Notes: generated from the letters alone by a model not told the origin. Numbered from the stretch's first letter, positions 44,120 through 53,317 are shown. The stretch: DNA of 64,000 nt from Thermococcus sp. MAR1 (GCF_012027305.1 NZ_SNUF01000001.1:930001-994000), one strand, 5' to 3'. Made by a program: numbers and translations.

Positions 44120-45301
44120 ATGATATGGAAAAAAGGTGTTGCATTGCTCTTTGGTTTGATGCTTGTAACAACCACGCTGTCCTTCGGGGGGGTTGCCGCG
44201 GCAGATAGGCCGGTGACCGTGATTCTGGTAAGCGACAACGAAGCGGACTGCGCCCTAGCCGAATACCTAGCGAACGTTACAGGGGCCATCGTGGTAACCA
44301 CAGAGTGGGGTACCTACGATCCGAACGTTACGGCGGAGATCATGAGCTACGCCCCGGACGATGTGATAATAATAGGAGGTCCTGATGCGGTTGTAGAGCA
44401 GTACGTCAATGATCTCCTGGATCTCAACATCACCGTAGAACGCTGGTGGGGCCAGAACAGGTACGAGACCAACATAGCCGTCATCGGTAACGCGACCCTC
44501 AAGCTCAGGATAAAATTTGAAAACAGTGTGATAGTTGTTCCGGGCAACGACACAGGAGCGATAAAGGAGGCGCTCAGGAGAGCCATTAAGGTCCACGGAA
44601 TCATAATATTCGCCAACGATACCACCGACCCTATGAGAATAATGGCAAAGTTCCAGATAATGCCCAGGAACATTACGGTAATCCACAGCCGCGTGATGAT
44701 GAGAGTTGCCGAGAGGATCAGGGAGAGAATGAAGACCCACGCCAACATCACGGAGATTAAGGTAAATGTCACCCCAGAGATGGCACTCGAGGCCATTAAC
44801 GCGAGCGAGGAGAGACTAGAGACCGCCAAGGAGATGCTCGACAATGTGACCCTTGATCCCCGGGAAGAGATGCTCGTAACCAGGATGCTGGCCCTCGCGG
44901 AGAGGGAGCTGGAGAACGCCAAGGACGCCTACGATATGGGCAAGTACGGAAGGGCCTACGGTCAGGCGATAGCGGCCAAAGCCCACGCAGAGTTCGTGAT
45001 ACGGGTGGCCTCCGATGAGTGGGAAACCAAAGTGCGCTTTGAGCCAACCATGAGGGCAGAGATATTCGTTCACCGCGTTGAGGTTCAACTCAATGCCATG
45101 GAGAGGGCGGGGATCAACGTTACGGAGCTAAAGGCGCTTGTGGAACAGTTGAAGACGGCTATTAAGAACAGGGACTACGATGCCATCGACTCTCTGATGG
45201 AGCGGATAACACGCAAGTTACTTGAGCTGTACATCCACGGAAGGGGCAAATTCAGAGAGCGTATAGTGCTCCCGGTACACAGCGGGCACGCAAGGCCATG
45301 A
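44120..45301 (+). CDS. Secreted CWB2-like glycoprotein, paralogue B
   Basis: A 393-residue exported protein. A signal peptide (residues ~5-28, ending VAAADR) leads into the same CWB2-like domain as the gene at 41027 (VILVSDNEADCALAEYL, IVVTTEWG, DDVIIIGGPDAVVEQY, WGQNRYETN). The C-terminal ~190 residues are helical with the EERLETAKEMLDN pattern also recalled in paralogue A. It contains twelve N-x-S/T sequons, versus two in paralogue A, so it should be heavily N-glycosylated. No C-terminal anchor is seen. A surface or S-layer-associated role is plausible but unproven. Confidence 0.8.
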   Translation: MIWKKGVALLFGLMLVTTTLSFGGVAAADRPVTVILVSDNEADCALAEYLANVTGAIVVTTEWGTYDPNVTAEIMSYAPDDVIIIGGPDAVVEQYVNDLLDLNITVERWWGQNRYETNIAVIGNATLKLRIKFENSVIVVPGNDTGAIKEALRRAIKVHGIIIFANDTTDPMRIMAKFQIMPRNITVIHSRVMMRVAERIRERMKTHANITEIKVNVTPEMALEAINASEERLETAKEMLDNVTLDPREEMLVTRMLALAERELENAKDAYDMGKYGRAYGQAIAAKAHAEFVIRVASDEWETKVRFEPTMRAEIFVHRVEVQLNAMERAGINVTELKALVEQLKTAIKNRDYDAIDSLMERITRKLLELYIHGRGKFRERIVLPVHSGHARP

Positions 45302-45487
45302 AGCCGCTTTTGGATTTCTTTTTATACTCACTTTGCCATCTTCCACTTGTGCTGTCCTTTTACAGTTCCCTCGCTTCCTGGGGCTCGCTCTAAGCCTTCC
45401 TGAGGTGCTGGTTCGAAAGCTTTTTATTCCTCTCCATCAACTTATGTAAGAGCCTGCTGCCCTATGGAAGCTCAAGAGTGATGTGAG

Positions 45488-45784
45488 ATGGTCGAGAGCA
45501 TACAGGAGATAACAGTGATTGCAGAGGCCCTGAGTTCCCCCGTGAGGGTGAAGATACTCAAAATGCTCTGCGAGAAGGAGTGGTACGTCTACGAGCTGGC
45601 CAAGGCCCTTGGCATTTCCCGCCAGCTGCTTTACCTCCATCTCAAAAAGCTCGAAAAGGCCAACCTAGTCGAGAGCGAGCTCCGTCTGGAGCCCAACGAC
45701 CCCAGGGCAAAGAAGTACTACCGGGCAAAGCCGTTTAAGTTCGTCGTTGATAATGAGACCATAAAGAACCTTAAGGAGGTGTGA
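45488..45784 (+). CDS. ArsR-like winged-helix transcriptional regulator
   Basis: A 98-residue winged helix-turn-helix protein. ALSSPVRVKILKMLCEKEWYVYELAKALGISRQLLYLHLKKLEKANLV contains the recognition helix (residues ~40-60), and the tail RAKKYYRAKPFKFVV forms the wing. A TATA-like AAGCTTTTTATTCC (45418-45431) lies upstream. It heads an operon with a small membrane protein and an AIR-synthase-like protein: AAGGAGGTGTG at its 3' end is the ribosome-binding site of the next gene. The ligand is unknown; only one cysteine is present, so metal sensing through cysteines is unlikely. Confidence 0.87.
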   Translation: MVESIQEITVIAEALSSPVRVKILKMLCEKEWYVYELAKALGISRQLLYLHLKKLEKANLVESELRLEPNDPRAKKYYRAKPFKFVVDNETIKNLKEV

Positions 45785-45786
45785 TG

Positions 45787-45984
45787 ATGCCCTACGCATC
45801 GACCCCGAGCGGGTGGATAAGCATAATCCTCGGGCTCATACTTGTAGTGATAGTGGTCTTCGCATTCTACCAGATGAACAAGACCCTAGGGGAGCTCAAA
45901 CTTGAGCTCGCCCAGCTGAGGAACACACTGGAGGAGACCAAGAGACACACCGAAGAAGTCAAGAAGAAGCTTGAGGAAGTCTGA
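45787..45984 (+). CDS. Small membrane protein with coiled-coil tail
   Basis: A 65-residue protein with one transmembrane helix (residues ~9-30, WISIILGLILVVIVVFAFYQM), then a charged heptad-repeat tail (LKLELAQLRNTLEETKRHTEEVKKKLEEV) that should form a coiled coil in the cytoplasm. AAGGAGGTG overlaps the upstream stop; starts at GTG 45781, ATG 45784 or ATG 45787 are possible, and 45787 has the best spacing. Sandwiched between an ArsR-like regulator and an AIR-synthase-like gene. Not recognised as a named family. Confidence 0.75.
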   Translation: MPYASTPSGWISIILGLILVVIVVFAFYQMNKTLGELKLELAQLRNTLEETKRHTEEVKKKLEEV

Positions 45985-45985
45985 A

Positions 45986-46978
45986 ATGCTGCCTCCAGGT
46001 AAAATTCCCCCGGAGAAGCTCAGGGAGCTGGTCTTTAATTACCTTGGGGCTAGGGGAGAGAGGGTTATAATCGGGGCCGACCTTGGCATAGACGCCGCTG
46101 CAATCGATTTTGGTTCTTCCGTTCTCGTGGCATCAACGGACCCGATAACTGGGGCCGAAAAGGGGATAGGTTTCTATGCGGTTCACGTCAACGCCAACGA
46201 CGTTGCAACCTTTGGAGCGAAACCAAAGTGGTTTCTTGTGAGCATACTCCTCCCAGAGAGCGCCGATGAGAGGCTCCTCGCCGAGATAATGCGCGAGCTC
46301 CACGAGAGCGCATCAAAGCTCGGGGTTGCCATAGTTGGCGGCCACACTGAGGTGACCCCCGGGTTGGAGAAGCCGATAGTGGTAGGAACGATGCTCGGTG
46401 AGGTTGAGCGGGAGAAGCTCGTAACCTCCAACGGGGCTAGACCGGGGGATGCGGTTATCGTCACCAAGTGGGCTGGCCTAGAGGGAACGTCGATAATAGC
46501 CAGCGAAAGAAAGGAGGAACTGGAGAGAGCCTTCGGAAGGGATTTCGTGGAAAAAGCCATGTCTTTCATCGAGATGATAAGCGTCGTGGATGATGCCCTC
46601 ACTGCCAACGAGGTCGGCGTCCATGCCATGCACGACCCAACGGAGGGGGGCATAGCCAACGGTCTCCACGAGATGGCGGATGCCGCTGGAGTAGGCTTCC
46701 GCGTTTATCGGGAGAGAATTCCCATAAGGGAAGAGACGCTGAAGATATGTAGGTTCTACAACCTAAACCCCCTGGCGCTGATAAGCTCCGGGACGCTGAT
46801 GATAGCGGCTCCGAAGAATAAGGTCAGAGACATTGCTGATGCCCTTAGGGCCAGGGGGATAAACGCCGCAGTTATAGGTGAGTTCGTGGAAGACCCGGGC
46901 GTGAAAGTAATCGTTGAGAATGGAAGTGAGATGCCCTTGAAGAGGCCCGAAAGCGACGAGCTCTGGAAGGTCGTCTAA
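45986..46978 (+). CDS. AIR synthase/HypE-related ATP-binding protein
   Basis: A 330-residue protein of the PurM/HypE/ThiL/SelD superfamily. The N-terminal GADLGIDAAAIDFG, STDPITGAEKGIGFYAVHVNANDVATFGAKP and GGHTEVTP motifs make the ATP site; MHDPTEGGIANGLHEMADAAG is the second-half signature. It lacks the PRIC-like C-terminal cysteine tail of true HypE, so it is not a hydrogenase cyanide-ligand enzyme. GAGGAAG precedes the ATG at 45986, two bases after the upstream stop codon. The last 4 bases overlap the convergent gene. Substrate unknown. Confidence 0.85.
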   Translation: MLPPGKIPPEKLRELVFNYLGARGERVIIGADLGIDAAAIDFGSSVLVASTDPITGAEKGIGFYAVHVNANDVATFGAKPKWFLVSILLPESADERLLAEIMRELHESASKLGVAIVGGHTEVTPGLEKPIVVGTMLGEVEREKLVTSNGARPGDAVIVTKWAGLEGTSIIASERKEELERAFGRDFVEKAMSFIEMISVVDDALTANEVGVHAMHDPTEGGIANGLHEMADAAGVGFRVYRERIPIREETLKICRFYNLNPLALISSGTLMIAAPKNKVRDIADALRARGINAAVIGEFVEDPGVKVIVENGSEMPLKRPESDELWKVV

Positions 46979-47853
46979 AGCTCCACGGCTATTCTCAGCC
47001 TTTCCTCTTCCTCAAGCTTCCGGAGTATCTCAAGGGCAGTTTTGGGGTCCAGTTGAACCGTTCTGAGGTGTTCGTAGGCCTTTCTTATCTCATTCCTCTG
47101 GTGGCCCGGGGCCATCTTCTCCATGTACAGCAGGACTGCAAGGAGAACGCCCTTGATGCTCTTCTCCGGAAGGGGCAGGAGCTTCCAGCCACCCTCGTAG
47201 ACGTAAGCCGCCTTGGGAGTTTCGTCTCCACGGAGCTCGGTAACGGGTAGCGTTGTGGAACCCTCGCGGGAAGTCAGATACTCGACGAGAGTTTTTTCGG
47301 AATAGCCCTCCTTCCTCAGCCCCTCGAAGCTCAGCTCAAGTGCCTTAAGCAGGGAGGCAAGCCTCTCGACGTCCCTTATCCTGGACTTGGAGAGGATGGA
47401 GAGCTTGAGGACGACCCTCTCAAGGGGCTCCTCCTCGATGTTAGCGGCTATTAAAACCCTGTCCCAGAGGCGGGAGCCTTCTTCAAATGCTTTAACAGCT
47501 ATCCAGACTGTGCCGTTCGTAAGAATCCCATACCTCACGCCGGAGTTGAAGCAGTACCGCGCCAGCTGGCGCAGGGGTTCATCCTTCTTCAGGATGTTCA
47601 CGCCCATGTTCTTTGCCTCGACGTAGGCGAAGACCTTTCTGTCCAGCATAAGGGCGTAATCAGCTCTTCCATCTTCGGTCCTGGCCTCTGGTCTAACCTC
47701 CTCCGGATTGTTCCAGTCCCAGCCGAGCGCCTGAAATATCTCGCCGATGAGATGCTGCTTTACCGCCTCTTCGTTCTTGAGGTAGAGGCTTCTGTGAGCG
47801 CGCACCTTCCTGAGAACGTTGACCACCGCTTCCCTGAGTTCATCCATGCCCAT
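46975..47853 (-). CDS. HsdR_N-like PD-(D/E)XK domain protein
   Basis: A 292-residue protein whose N-terminal ~150 residues match the type I restriction HsdR N-terminal nuclease-like domain: QHLIGEIFQALGWDW, then GRADYALMLDRKVFAYVEAKN with the D...ExK triad, and LARYCFNSGVRYGILTNGT. No helicase motifs follow; the C-terminal part is helical. Such standalone proteins are common in archaea and probably bind or cut DNA, but I see no methylase or specificity subunit nearby. ATG codons at 47853 and 47847 are both possible. Confidence 0.8.
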   Translation of the reverse strand: MGMDELREAVVNVLRKVRAHRSLYLKNEEAVKQHLIGEIFQALGWDWNNPEEVRPEARTEDGRADYALMLDRKVFAYVEAKNMGVNILKKDEPLRQLARYCFNSGVRYGILTNGTVWIAVKAFEEGSRLWDRVLIAANIEEEPLERVVLKLSILSKSRIRDVERLASLLKALELSFEGLRKEGYSEKTLVEYLTSREGSTTLPVTELRGDETPKAAYVYEGGWKLLPLPEKSIKGVLLAVLLYMEKMAPGHQRNEIRKAYEHLRTVQLDPKTALEILRKLEEEERLRIAVEL

Positions 47854-47931
47854 ACCCCCAGCACGTAGGTTCTGCTACGGGCAACCTAAAAGCTTTTGGG
47901 GTTGGTCGAGTAGTATCACCCGGTGAAAGAC

Positions 47932-48723
47932 ATGTGTCGAATACTCTTCGCGACGGGGGATGGCAGGGACGTCGCCCCCCTTCTGGATGCGCTGGTCAAG
48001 GCGTCCGAAAACGATCCCTACAAGGAAAAGCGCGGAAGAGGAAAACAGCATCGCGACGGCTGGGGCTACGTGCTGCTCAAGGGTGGAAGCGTGAGACACT
48101 ACAGGTCAATGAAACCCGTCTTTGAGGACACCGAGGCGGTGGAATCCCTCAGAGGTGAGCTTACTGGTTTCGTAACGCTTATGGTGCACGCCAGGGCGGC
48201 ATCCCAGGGTGTCAGGAGCCTGTTCAACGTCCAACCCTTCGCGTTCTCCTCGAGGCACGGCTTCACCTTCTGGCTCATTCACAACGGTGACCTCGACAAG
48301 TCCAGAATCATAGAGCTGGCGGACCTGGACGAGAAGGAGCTGGAGAACGCCTCTGACACCTACGCCTTCGCAACCTACCTGTGCAGAAAGCTTCAGAACC
48401 CAAGTCTCAGCAACCTGCTCGTCCACTACAGAACCATCGAGGAGACCACAAAGTCCCTTTTCAACACGGCGACTCTCTTCCACCGCCCGGCCGGGGACTT
48501 TATGGCCTTCATCACTGCGAGGATGAGCGACGAATACATGAAAAACTCCCTGAACTACGACTACGGCAAGCTCCTGGTTCTGCAGAAGGAGAAACTCTTC
48601 GCGGTCGTCTCATCGACCTTGGAGCTCTACCACCCCGCGGAATACGAGGTGGCACCGAACGAAACCGCATTCTTCGTGCGTATTCGTGAGGATGCATTTG
48701 AGGTTGAGACTGTCCACCTGTGA
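47932..48723 (+). CDS. Class II glutamine amidotransferase
   Basis: A 263-residue Ntn-type amidotransferase related to YafJ/GATase II proteins. The nucleophile must be an N-terminal cysteine, and the ATG at 47932 gives Met-Cys-Arg-Ile; an upstream in-frame GTG would bury this Cys, so it is rejected (GGTGA spaced five bases from 47932). Conserved motifs are HRDGWGYVLL, VHARAASQG and IHNGDLD. It probably releases ammonia from glutamine, but no synthetase domain is attached and the acceptor is unknown. The CBS gene follows after 44 bp with its own promoter. Confidence 0.88.
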   Translation: MCRILFATGDGRDVAPLLDALVKASENDPYKEKRGRGKQHRDGWGYVLLKGGSVRHYRSMKPVFEDTEAVESLRGELTGFVTLMVHARAASQGVRSLFNVQPFAFSSRHGFTFWLIHNGDLDKSRIIELADLDEKELENASDTYAFATYLCRKLQNPSLSNLLVHYRTIEETTKSLFNTATLFHRPAGDFMAFITARMSDEYMKNSLNYDYGKLLVLQKEKLFAVVSSTLELYHPAEYEVAPNETAFFVRIREDAFEVETVHL

Positions 48724-48767
48724 AACGTTATATACGATGCCTCCCCATTTTTATTTTGGGTGGTGGG

Positions 48768-49175
48768 ATGGACACGAACGCCCCGATTAAAGTTTACATG
48801 ACGAGAAAGCTCATCGGCGTTGAGCCGGACGATACCATAAAGCGGGCCTGCGAGGTCATGGTGGAGTTCGACATAGGTTCTCTTGTCGTCGTTGAGAAAG
48901 GTAAGGTCGTCGGCTTCTTCACGAAGAGCGACATAATACGGCGCGTTGTCATTCCGGGACTTCCGAACACGACGCCCGTGAGGGAGATAATGAGCGGGGA
49001 GCTGATAAGTGTCGATTCCAACACTCCCCTCAGAGAGGTGCTCGACCTGATGGCGAAAAAGGGCATCAAGCACATGCTCATCAAGGAATCGGGGGAAATA
49101 GTCGGGATATTCAGCCTGAGCGACTTACTTACCGCGAGCCGGAGAAGGCTTGAGACAGCCATAGCGGCTGAGTGA
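48768..49175 (+). CDS. Two-CBS-domain protein
   Basis: A 135-residue protein made of two CBS domains in tandem (about residues 8-65, KVYMTRKLIGVEPDDTI, and 72-125, EIMSGELISVDSNTPL), a module that binds adenine nucleotides. The ATG at 48768 follows GGTGGTGGG; a TATA box ACGTTATATACG is at 48725-48736, so the 16-codon upstream extension is rejected. The stop overlaps the ATG of the phosphoesterase gene (TGATG), so the CBS protein may regulate the phosphoesterase in response to nucleotides. That last point is inference. Confidence 0.9.
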   Translation: MDTNAPIKVYMTRKLIGVEPDDTIKRACEVMVEFDIGSLVVVEKGKVVGFFTKSDIIRRVVIPGLPNTTPVREIMSGELISVDSNTPLREVLDLMAKKGIKHMLIKESGEIVGIFSLSDLLTASRRRLETAIAAE

Positions 49176-50716
49176 TGGCGATGATAAGAATAGCCCACAT
49201 AAGTGACACCCACATAACGGGCGAGAGCGCCTACAAGGGGTACGCTTACGACCTCATAGTCAACGAAATAAACAGGGGAGACTTTGACTTCGTAATCCAT
49301 ACGGGTGACGTGACCAACCAGGGATTGCGCGAGGAGTATGAGAGGGCCTCCTACGAGCTCAGGAAAATCCAGAAGCCAGTCGTTGTTATTCCGGGCAACC
49401 ACGATGTCAGGAACGTCGGCTATACACTCTTTGAAAGGTTCATCGGGCCGCTGAACGGAGTCTTTGAGTTCAAAGACGGCGTCGTGATATGGGTGGATTC
49501 CACTATCCCGGACTTAAGCGATGGCCGCGTTGGCGGCCACAAGTTCAGATGGCTGAAGAAAAAGCTTGAGGAGTACTCTGACAGGAAATTTAAGATAGTC
49601 GCCGCCCACCACCACCTAGTGCCGCTCCCGGACACTGGACGGGAAAGGAACGTGCTCTTCAACGCCGGAGACGTTCTCGACCTTCTCCTCAGGCACGAGG
49701 TCAACCTCTACACCTGCGGGCATAAGCACGTTCCCAACGTTTACAGAATAGAGGACATGGTGGTGGACAACGCAGGCTGCACTTCATGCAGAAAAACCCG
49801 CAAGGGCGATGTCAACAGCTACAACATCATAACCCTCCACGACGACGGAAGGATAGAGGTGAGAATAAAGCGAGTTACGGGGGAGCAGGTGATAAAAGAG
49901 CACCGACCGGTGAAGCCAAAGCTGTTCGTTCCGAAGGGCAAAAGACTCCTCAGAATAGTTCAGATGAGCGAGAGCAACGTCTCGGACAGGATATACTTCA
50001 GGAGAAAGGTGCTTGAAAACGCCATCAGGACGATAAACGAAAAGCTGAAGCCGGACATAGTGGTTCACTGCGGTGACGTCGTTGATATGGGCATAGAACG
50101 CTACTACGAGAGAGCCTACGAGTTCTACGAGAAAATAACCGCAGAGAAGCTGGTCGTCCCGGGCCACAACGACATAACCTACCTGGGCTACGACCTGTTC
50201 ATGGAGTACTTCGGTGAGCCTGAGATAAAGGAGCTGGGGGGCTTCGCGTTCATCCCTGTCATAAGCGCCCAGTACGAGACACCCATAGGCGTTGTGGGGA
50301 GGATAGGTCAGAGAAAACTCGCCGTGCGCCTCGAAGAGTACAGGGAGAGCTTCACCGTCGTCGTTATGCACCATAACATAGTCCCGATACCCAGAAGCAG
50401 GGAGGTCGGCTTCCTGGAGGATGCGGGCGATGTTCTTCGCGTCATCACCAGGCGAGAAGCGAACCTTGTGCTTACCGGACACGGCGGCAACTCCTTCGGG
50501 ATCAAAGTCGAGAAAACGCCCATCGTCAACGCAGGCTCCATAAGCTGGGAGCTCCACAGAAATCCGTACGGGAACACGTTCAACGTGATAGACGTCTACC
50601 GGGATATGGTGGTTGTCTTTGAGGTCCAGGCAACGTGGGGCTCCGGAAGACTCGTCGGAATATGGAAGATAAAGGCGCCCTTCAGGCTTTCATCTTTGTC
50701 CCCATCCTCTCCATGA
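49175..50716 (+). CDS. Double-domain calcineurin-like metallophosphoesterase
   Basis: A 513-residue protein with two consecutive metallophosphoesterase domains. The first (residues ~1-235) has every metal motif: DTH, GDVTN, GNHD, AHHH and GHKH. The second (about 260-495) keeps GDVVD and HHN but has SESN in place of D-x-H, GHND in place of GNHD and GHGGNS in place of GHxH, so it has lost several ligands and is probably regulatory or structural. It resembles CpdA-like cyclic-nucleotide phosphodiesterases. The 3' end overlaps the convergent kinase gene by 35 bases. Confidence 0.87.
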   Translation: MAMIRIAHISDTHITGESAYKGYAYDLIVNEINRGDFDFVIHTGDVTNQGLREEYERASYELRKIQKPVVVIPGNHDVRNVGYTLFERFIGPLNGVFEFKDGVVIWVDSTIPDLSDGRVGGHKFRWLKKKLEEYSDRKFKIVAAHHHLVPLPDTGRERNVLFNAGDVLDLLLRHEVNLYTCGHKHVPNVYRIEDMVVDNAGCTSCRKTRKGDVNSYNIITLHDDGRIEVRIKRVTGEQVIKEHRPVKPKLFVPKGKRLLRIVQMSESNVSDRIYFRRKVLENAIRTINEKLKPDIVVHCGDVVDMGIERYYERAYEFYEKITAEKLVVPGHNDITYLGYDLFMEYFGEPEIKELGGFAFIPVISAQYETPIGVVGRIGQRKLAVRLEEYRESFTVVVMHHNIVPIPRSREVGFLEDAGDVLRVITRREANLVLTGHGGNSFGIKVEKTPIVNAGSISWELHRNPYGNTFNVIDVYRDMVVVFEVQATWGSGRLVGIWKIKAPFRLSSLSPSSP

Positions 50717-51572
50717 GCCTTTCCATTATGTCTTCCATTATCGCATTGACCGTTTTCTCAAGCTCGACGTTGTTTATAACGGGAATCCCGTGTTCCTTTG
50801 CCCTCTCAACGATGAACTCCTGTATTTCAATTATTGCATCGAGGTGCTCTAGGTAGTAGTCGGCCGACCTCTTGCTGTATCGCGCCCTCTCGTAGAACCT
50901 TGCCTCAAGGTCCTTCCTGCCACTGACTGTTATCACGTACATGAAGCTGTTATCCTTGAGCTCTACATAGCCGGGGACGAGGTGAATGCCCTCGATTATC
51001 GCGTTGAATCCCTCCTTGTAGGCCCTGTCAAGAACGGCCGCGATGCCCACAGAGACATGCTCGACCTGGTTTTTGAAGCCCTTTATGAGGGGAGACTCTT
51101 CTCCCCTGTCCTGTGGCACCGCCTTCCAGGCCATGAACGACGAGGTATGTATGTCCGGAAGGAGCTCCGGCGCGATTATCTTCCTCATGACCTCCCTTAT
51201 CGTGTCCGTGCCTATGACGCTCCTTATGCCGAGGCGAAAGGCCAGCTCGGTGGCTATCGTCGACTTGCCGACGCCCGTTGCACCCCCGAGGAGTATGGTT
51301 ATGGGTATCTTGAGCCTCCGGAGCTGGCGCCAGAAGAGGTAGCGCTTCGCCGCCTCGCCCAGCCCGTGCTCGATGAGCTTTCTGTACGTCAGTTCTCTTA
51401 TCTCCTCCGTGGTTACCAGCTTGCGCCTCTCCTCGTTGAGCTCCTTCTGAACCTCCGTCGCGATGATGTAGGCTATGCCAACCTCAACGCCGGCGAGAGT
51501 TATGGAGCGCGTTAGGATGCCCCTTGAAAATGGCAGACGTATCTTTCTCTCGGGGTCGGTGACGATTATCAT
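50682..51572 (-). CDS. 2-phosphoglycerate kinase
   Basis: A 296-residue kinase. An N-terminal ATP-cone-like region (residues ~1-85, [15 protein letters not shown]) precedes a P-loop kinase domain with Walker [11 protein letters not shown] and the [11 protein letters not shown] substrate region typical of archaeal 2-phosphoglycerate kinase, which makes 2,3-diphosphoglycerate. It overlaps the upstream cyclic 2,3-diphosphoglycerate synthetase gene by 4 bases, so both steps toward cyclic 2,3-diphosphoglycerate are translated together. Confidence 0.9.
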   Translation of the reverse strand: MIIVTDPERKIRLPFSRGILTRSITLAGVEVGIAYIIATEVQKELNEERRKLVTTEEIRELTYRKLIEHGLGEAAKRYLFWRQLRRLKIPITILLGGATGVGKSTIATELAFRLGIRSVIGTDTIREVMRKIIAPELLPDIHTSSFMAWKAVPQDRGEESPLIKGFKNQVEHVSVGIAAVLDRAYKEGFNAIIEGIHLVPGYVELKDNSFMYVITVSGRKDLEARFYERARYSKRSADYYLEHLDAIIEIQEFIVERAKEHGIPVINNVELEKTVNAIMEDIMERLMERMGTKMKA

Positions 51573-52876
51573 CTTCCTCCCTCCAGAATCGAACGTCCCA
51601 GCCTTAGAACAGCCTCCCTCAGGTCTTTCCCGTCTATGTTAACCGGCTCGTTGTCAAGATAGATGACCTCTATCCCATTCTCCAGTGCCCATTTAGTGAC
51701 GACGTCAACGGCCGCAGCTTTGAGCTCAACCGCAACCGCGTCTATCCCCCTAAAGGCCTGAAGGTTCTTCAGGAGTAACCGTCTCCTTGATAGGTTGGCC
51801 GAGGCGCAGACTATCTCCGCCCCCAGCTTTTCAAGCCATTCACCTGCCCTGGGGAGTGCATCTGGGGAGGTCATAACCAGACCGAGCCTTTTCCCCGAGA
51901 CGTCCCCTAAGGGTCTTGAGCGTAGGGCCGTCAGATGAACATCTGCTTCAGGATTGATTGACTTTACATCCTCCTTCAGCGCCCTGAGACGTCCTTCACT
52001 CACGGAATCGGCCATGGTGACGACGACTATGTCGGCCAGGCTTACCCTGAAGGGACCGAAGTAGCCCCTGATGAAGTCCAATTTTTGTTTTGCGCTGGTT
52101 ACCAGGATGTAGCCATCGGCGCGGTAGGCGGGAAAAGTTGCCCCGCTGCCCTCAAGGATTATGAGGTCATTGGGGAGACTCTCGGCCAGCCGTATTCCCT
52201 CATCTATCACGTCGAAGAACGAAAATCCCGCCATGCCTCCCCCGCAGCGGCGGCAGCCTATGGTTGTTACGCGCGAAGTTAGGGCGTCCTCGAAGTGATC
52301 CGATGCGGCGTGTTTTCCACTCTGGGCAAGTTGCAGTAAAAACTCGGGGGTTATCTCGAACTTGTCTCCCTCTATTAGCTCCGGCTTTTCGGGACCGCCG
52401 CGTCCCATAGTCACTATCACCGGCCTCGCTATCTCCTTGAGCGTCCTCGCTATGAAGCCGCTCACAGCTGTTTTTCCGACCCTCTTCCCCGTGCCGATAA
52501 CGGCCAAACTGGGCTTTCGAGTGCTCTTGAGCCTGCGGGGGGCGAAGTAGAAATCGGCCCCCCTGTAAGGGACGCCGTAGAGCATGCAGAGCGAGGCTAT
52601 CCTGAACCTGTCCTCATAATCGAGTACCGGCTCATCGCTTAAATCAACAACCTCGGTTATATCGTTCTCATCCAAGGCTCTCCTCAGGGAGGTCATATAA
52701 TCGTGATCGTGGTACACCCTAAGGGCGAGCTTTCCTTCTATATCGCCAACATCCCCAATCTTCTCGCTACCGCCGAGAAAAACCGCACAGCAGACATCAC
52801 CCAGCTTTCTCACCGCCCAAGCGGTGACATCGGGGTAATGCTCGCCGTCGATCAGGACGAGCCTTCCCTTTCCCAT
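51569..52876 (-). CDS. Cyclic 2,3-diphosphoglycerate synthetase
   Basis: A 435-residue enzyme matching the methanogen cyclic 2,3-diphosphoglycerate synthetase, which cyclises 2,3-diphosphoglycerate with ATP. The N-terminal [13 protein letters not shown]-loop-like [14 protein letters not shown] (around residue 127), [11 protein letters not shown] and [14 protein letters not shown] are recognisable. The product is a thermoprotective solute known from Methanothermus and Methanopyrus. The gene leads a two-gene operon with 2-phosphoglycerate kinase. Confidence 0.92.
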   Translation of the reverse strand: MGKGRLVLIDGEHYPDVTAWAVRKLGDVCCAVFLGGSEKIGDVGDIEGKLALRVYHDHDYMTSLRRALDENDITEVVDLSDEPVLDYEDRFRIASLCMLYGVPYRGADFYFAPRRLKSTRKPSLAVIGTGKRVGKTAVSGFIARTLKEIARPVIVTMGRGGPEKPELIEGDKFEITPEFLLQLAQSGKHAASDHFEDALTSRVTTIGCRRCGGGMAGFSFFDVIDEGIRLAESLPNDLIILEGSGATFPAYRADGYILVTSAKQKLDFIRGYFGPFRVSLADIVVVTMADSVSEGRLRALKEDVKSINPEADVHLTALRSRPLGDVSGKRLGLVMTSPDALPRAGEWLEKLGAEIVCASANLSRRRLLLKNLQAFRGIDAVAVELKAAAVDVVTKWALENGIEVIYLDNEPVNIDGKDLREAVLRLGRSILEGGR

Positions 52877-53023
52877 AACACCACCGTTAACATCTAGACC
52901 TAGGTGGATTTAACCTTTTGCCGAGATTCTAAAATGGACACCACTGGGGTGGGGGCGGAGACGCACATAGCCCAAGGAACCGTAGGAAGGGTTATAAACC
53001 CCGGAGGGGTAAAATAAATGGCA

Positions 53024-53039
53024 ACCGCCCGAGGGCGGT
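53024..53039 (+). promoter_or_regulatory. Perfect hairpin in the leader of the histone-fold gene
   Basis: ACCGCCC (53024-53030) and GGGCGGT (53033-53039) pair perfectly around a 2-base GA loop, with a further GC/GC pair after a bulge. A TATA box GGTTATAAACC (52990-53000) predicts transcription starting near 53020, so the hairpin would sit at the very 5' end of the mRNA, ahead of GGAGGTG and the ATG at 53063. It may stabilise or control the message. Confidence 0.5.
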
Positions 53040-53062
53040 GCCTGAGATGGAGGTGTGTGGAA

Positions 53063-53242
53063 ATGGCTGAGCTGATAGTTAAGTCCAAGGTTAAGGAAGC
53101 CGTCAAGGCTATAGAGCCCGAGATGAGGGTTAACCCAGAGTTCTACGAGGCCCTTGAGGCCGAGATCAAGGCTCTCATCGAGAAGGCCGTCAAGAGGGCC
53201 AAGGACGAGGGCAAGAAGACCCTCTACCCGAGGCACGTCTGA
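53063..53242 (+). CDS. Small histone-fold-like protein (DUF1931-type)
   Basis: A 59-residue, highly charged helical protein (MAELIVKSKVKEAVKAI..., ending KKTLYPRHV). The helix-strand-helix pattern and the final TLYPRHV segment resemble the DUF1931 family of single-chain or paired histone folds. It is shorter than the ~67-residue archaeal histones and lacks their typical RIAEDA-like core. The ATG at 53063 follows GGAGGTGTGTGG, so the longer frame from 53018 is rejected. A T-rich run (CCCCTTCTTTTTT) right after the stop should end transcription. DNA binding is suggested, not shown. Confidence 0.82.
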   Translation: MAELIVKSKVKEAVKAIEPEMRVNPEFYEALEAEIKALIEKAVKRAKDEGKKTLYPRHV

Positions 53243-53317
53243 TTTATCCCCTTCTTTTTTCAGTCTTTGGTTCCGATGCCCTTTTATTCTCCCCTGCCTA
53301 ATCACTACGGTGGTATT

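Noticed and set aside
45971-45985. Earlier TTG start for the AIR-synthase-like gene
   Set aside because: It would overlap the upstream gene, and GAGGAAG is properly placed for the ATG at 45986.
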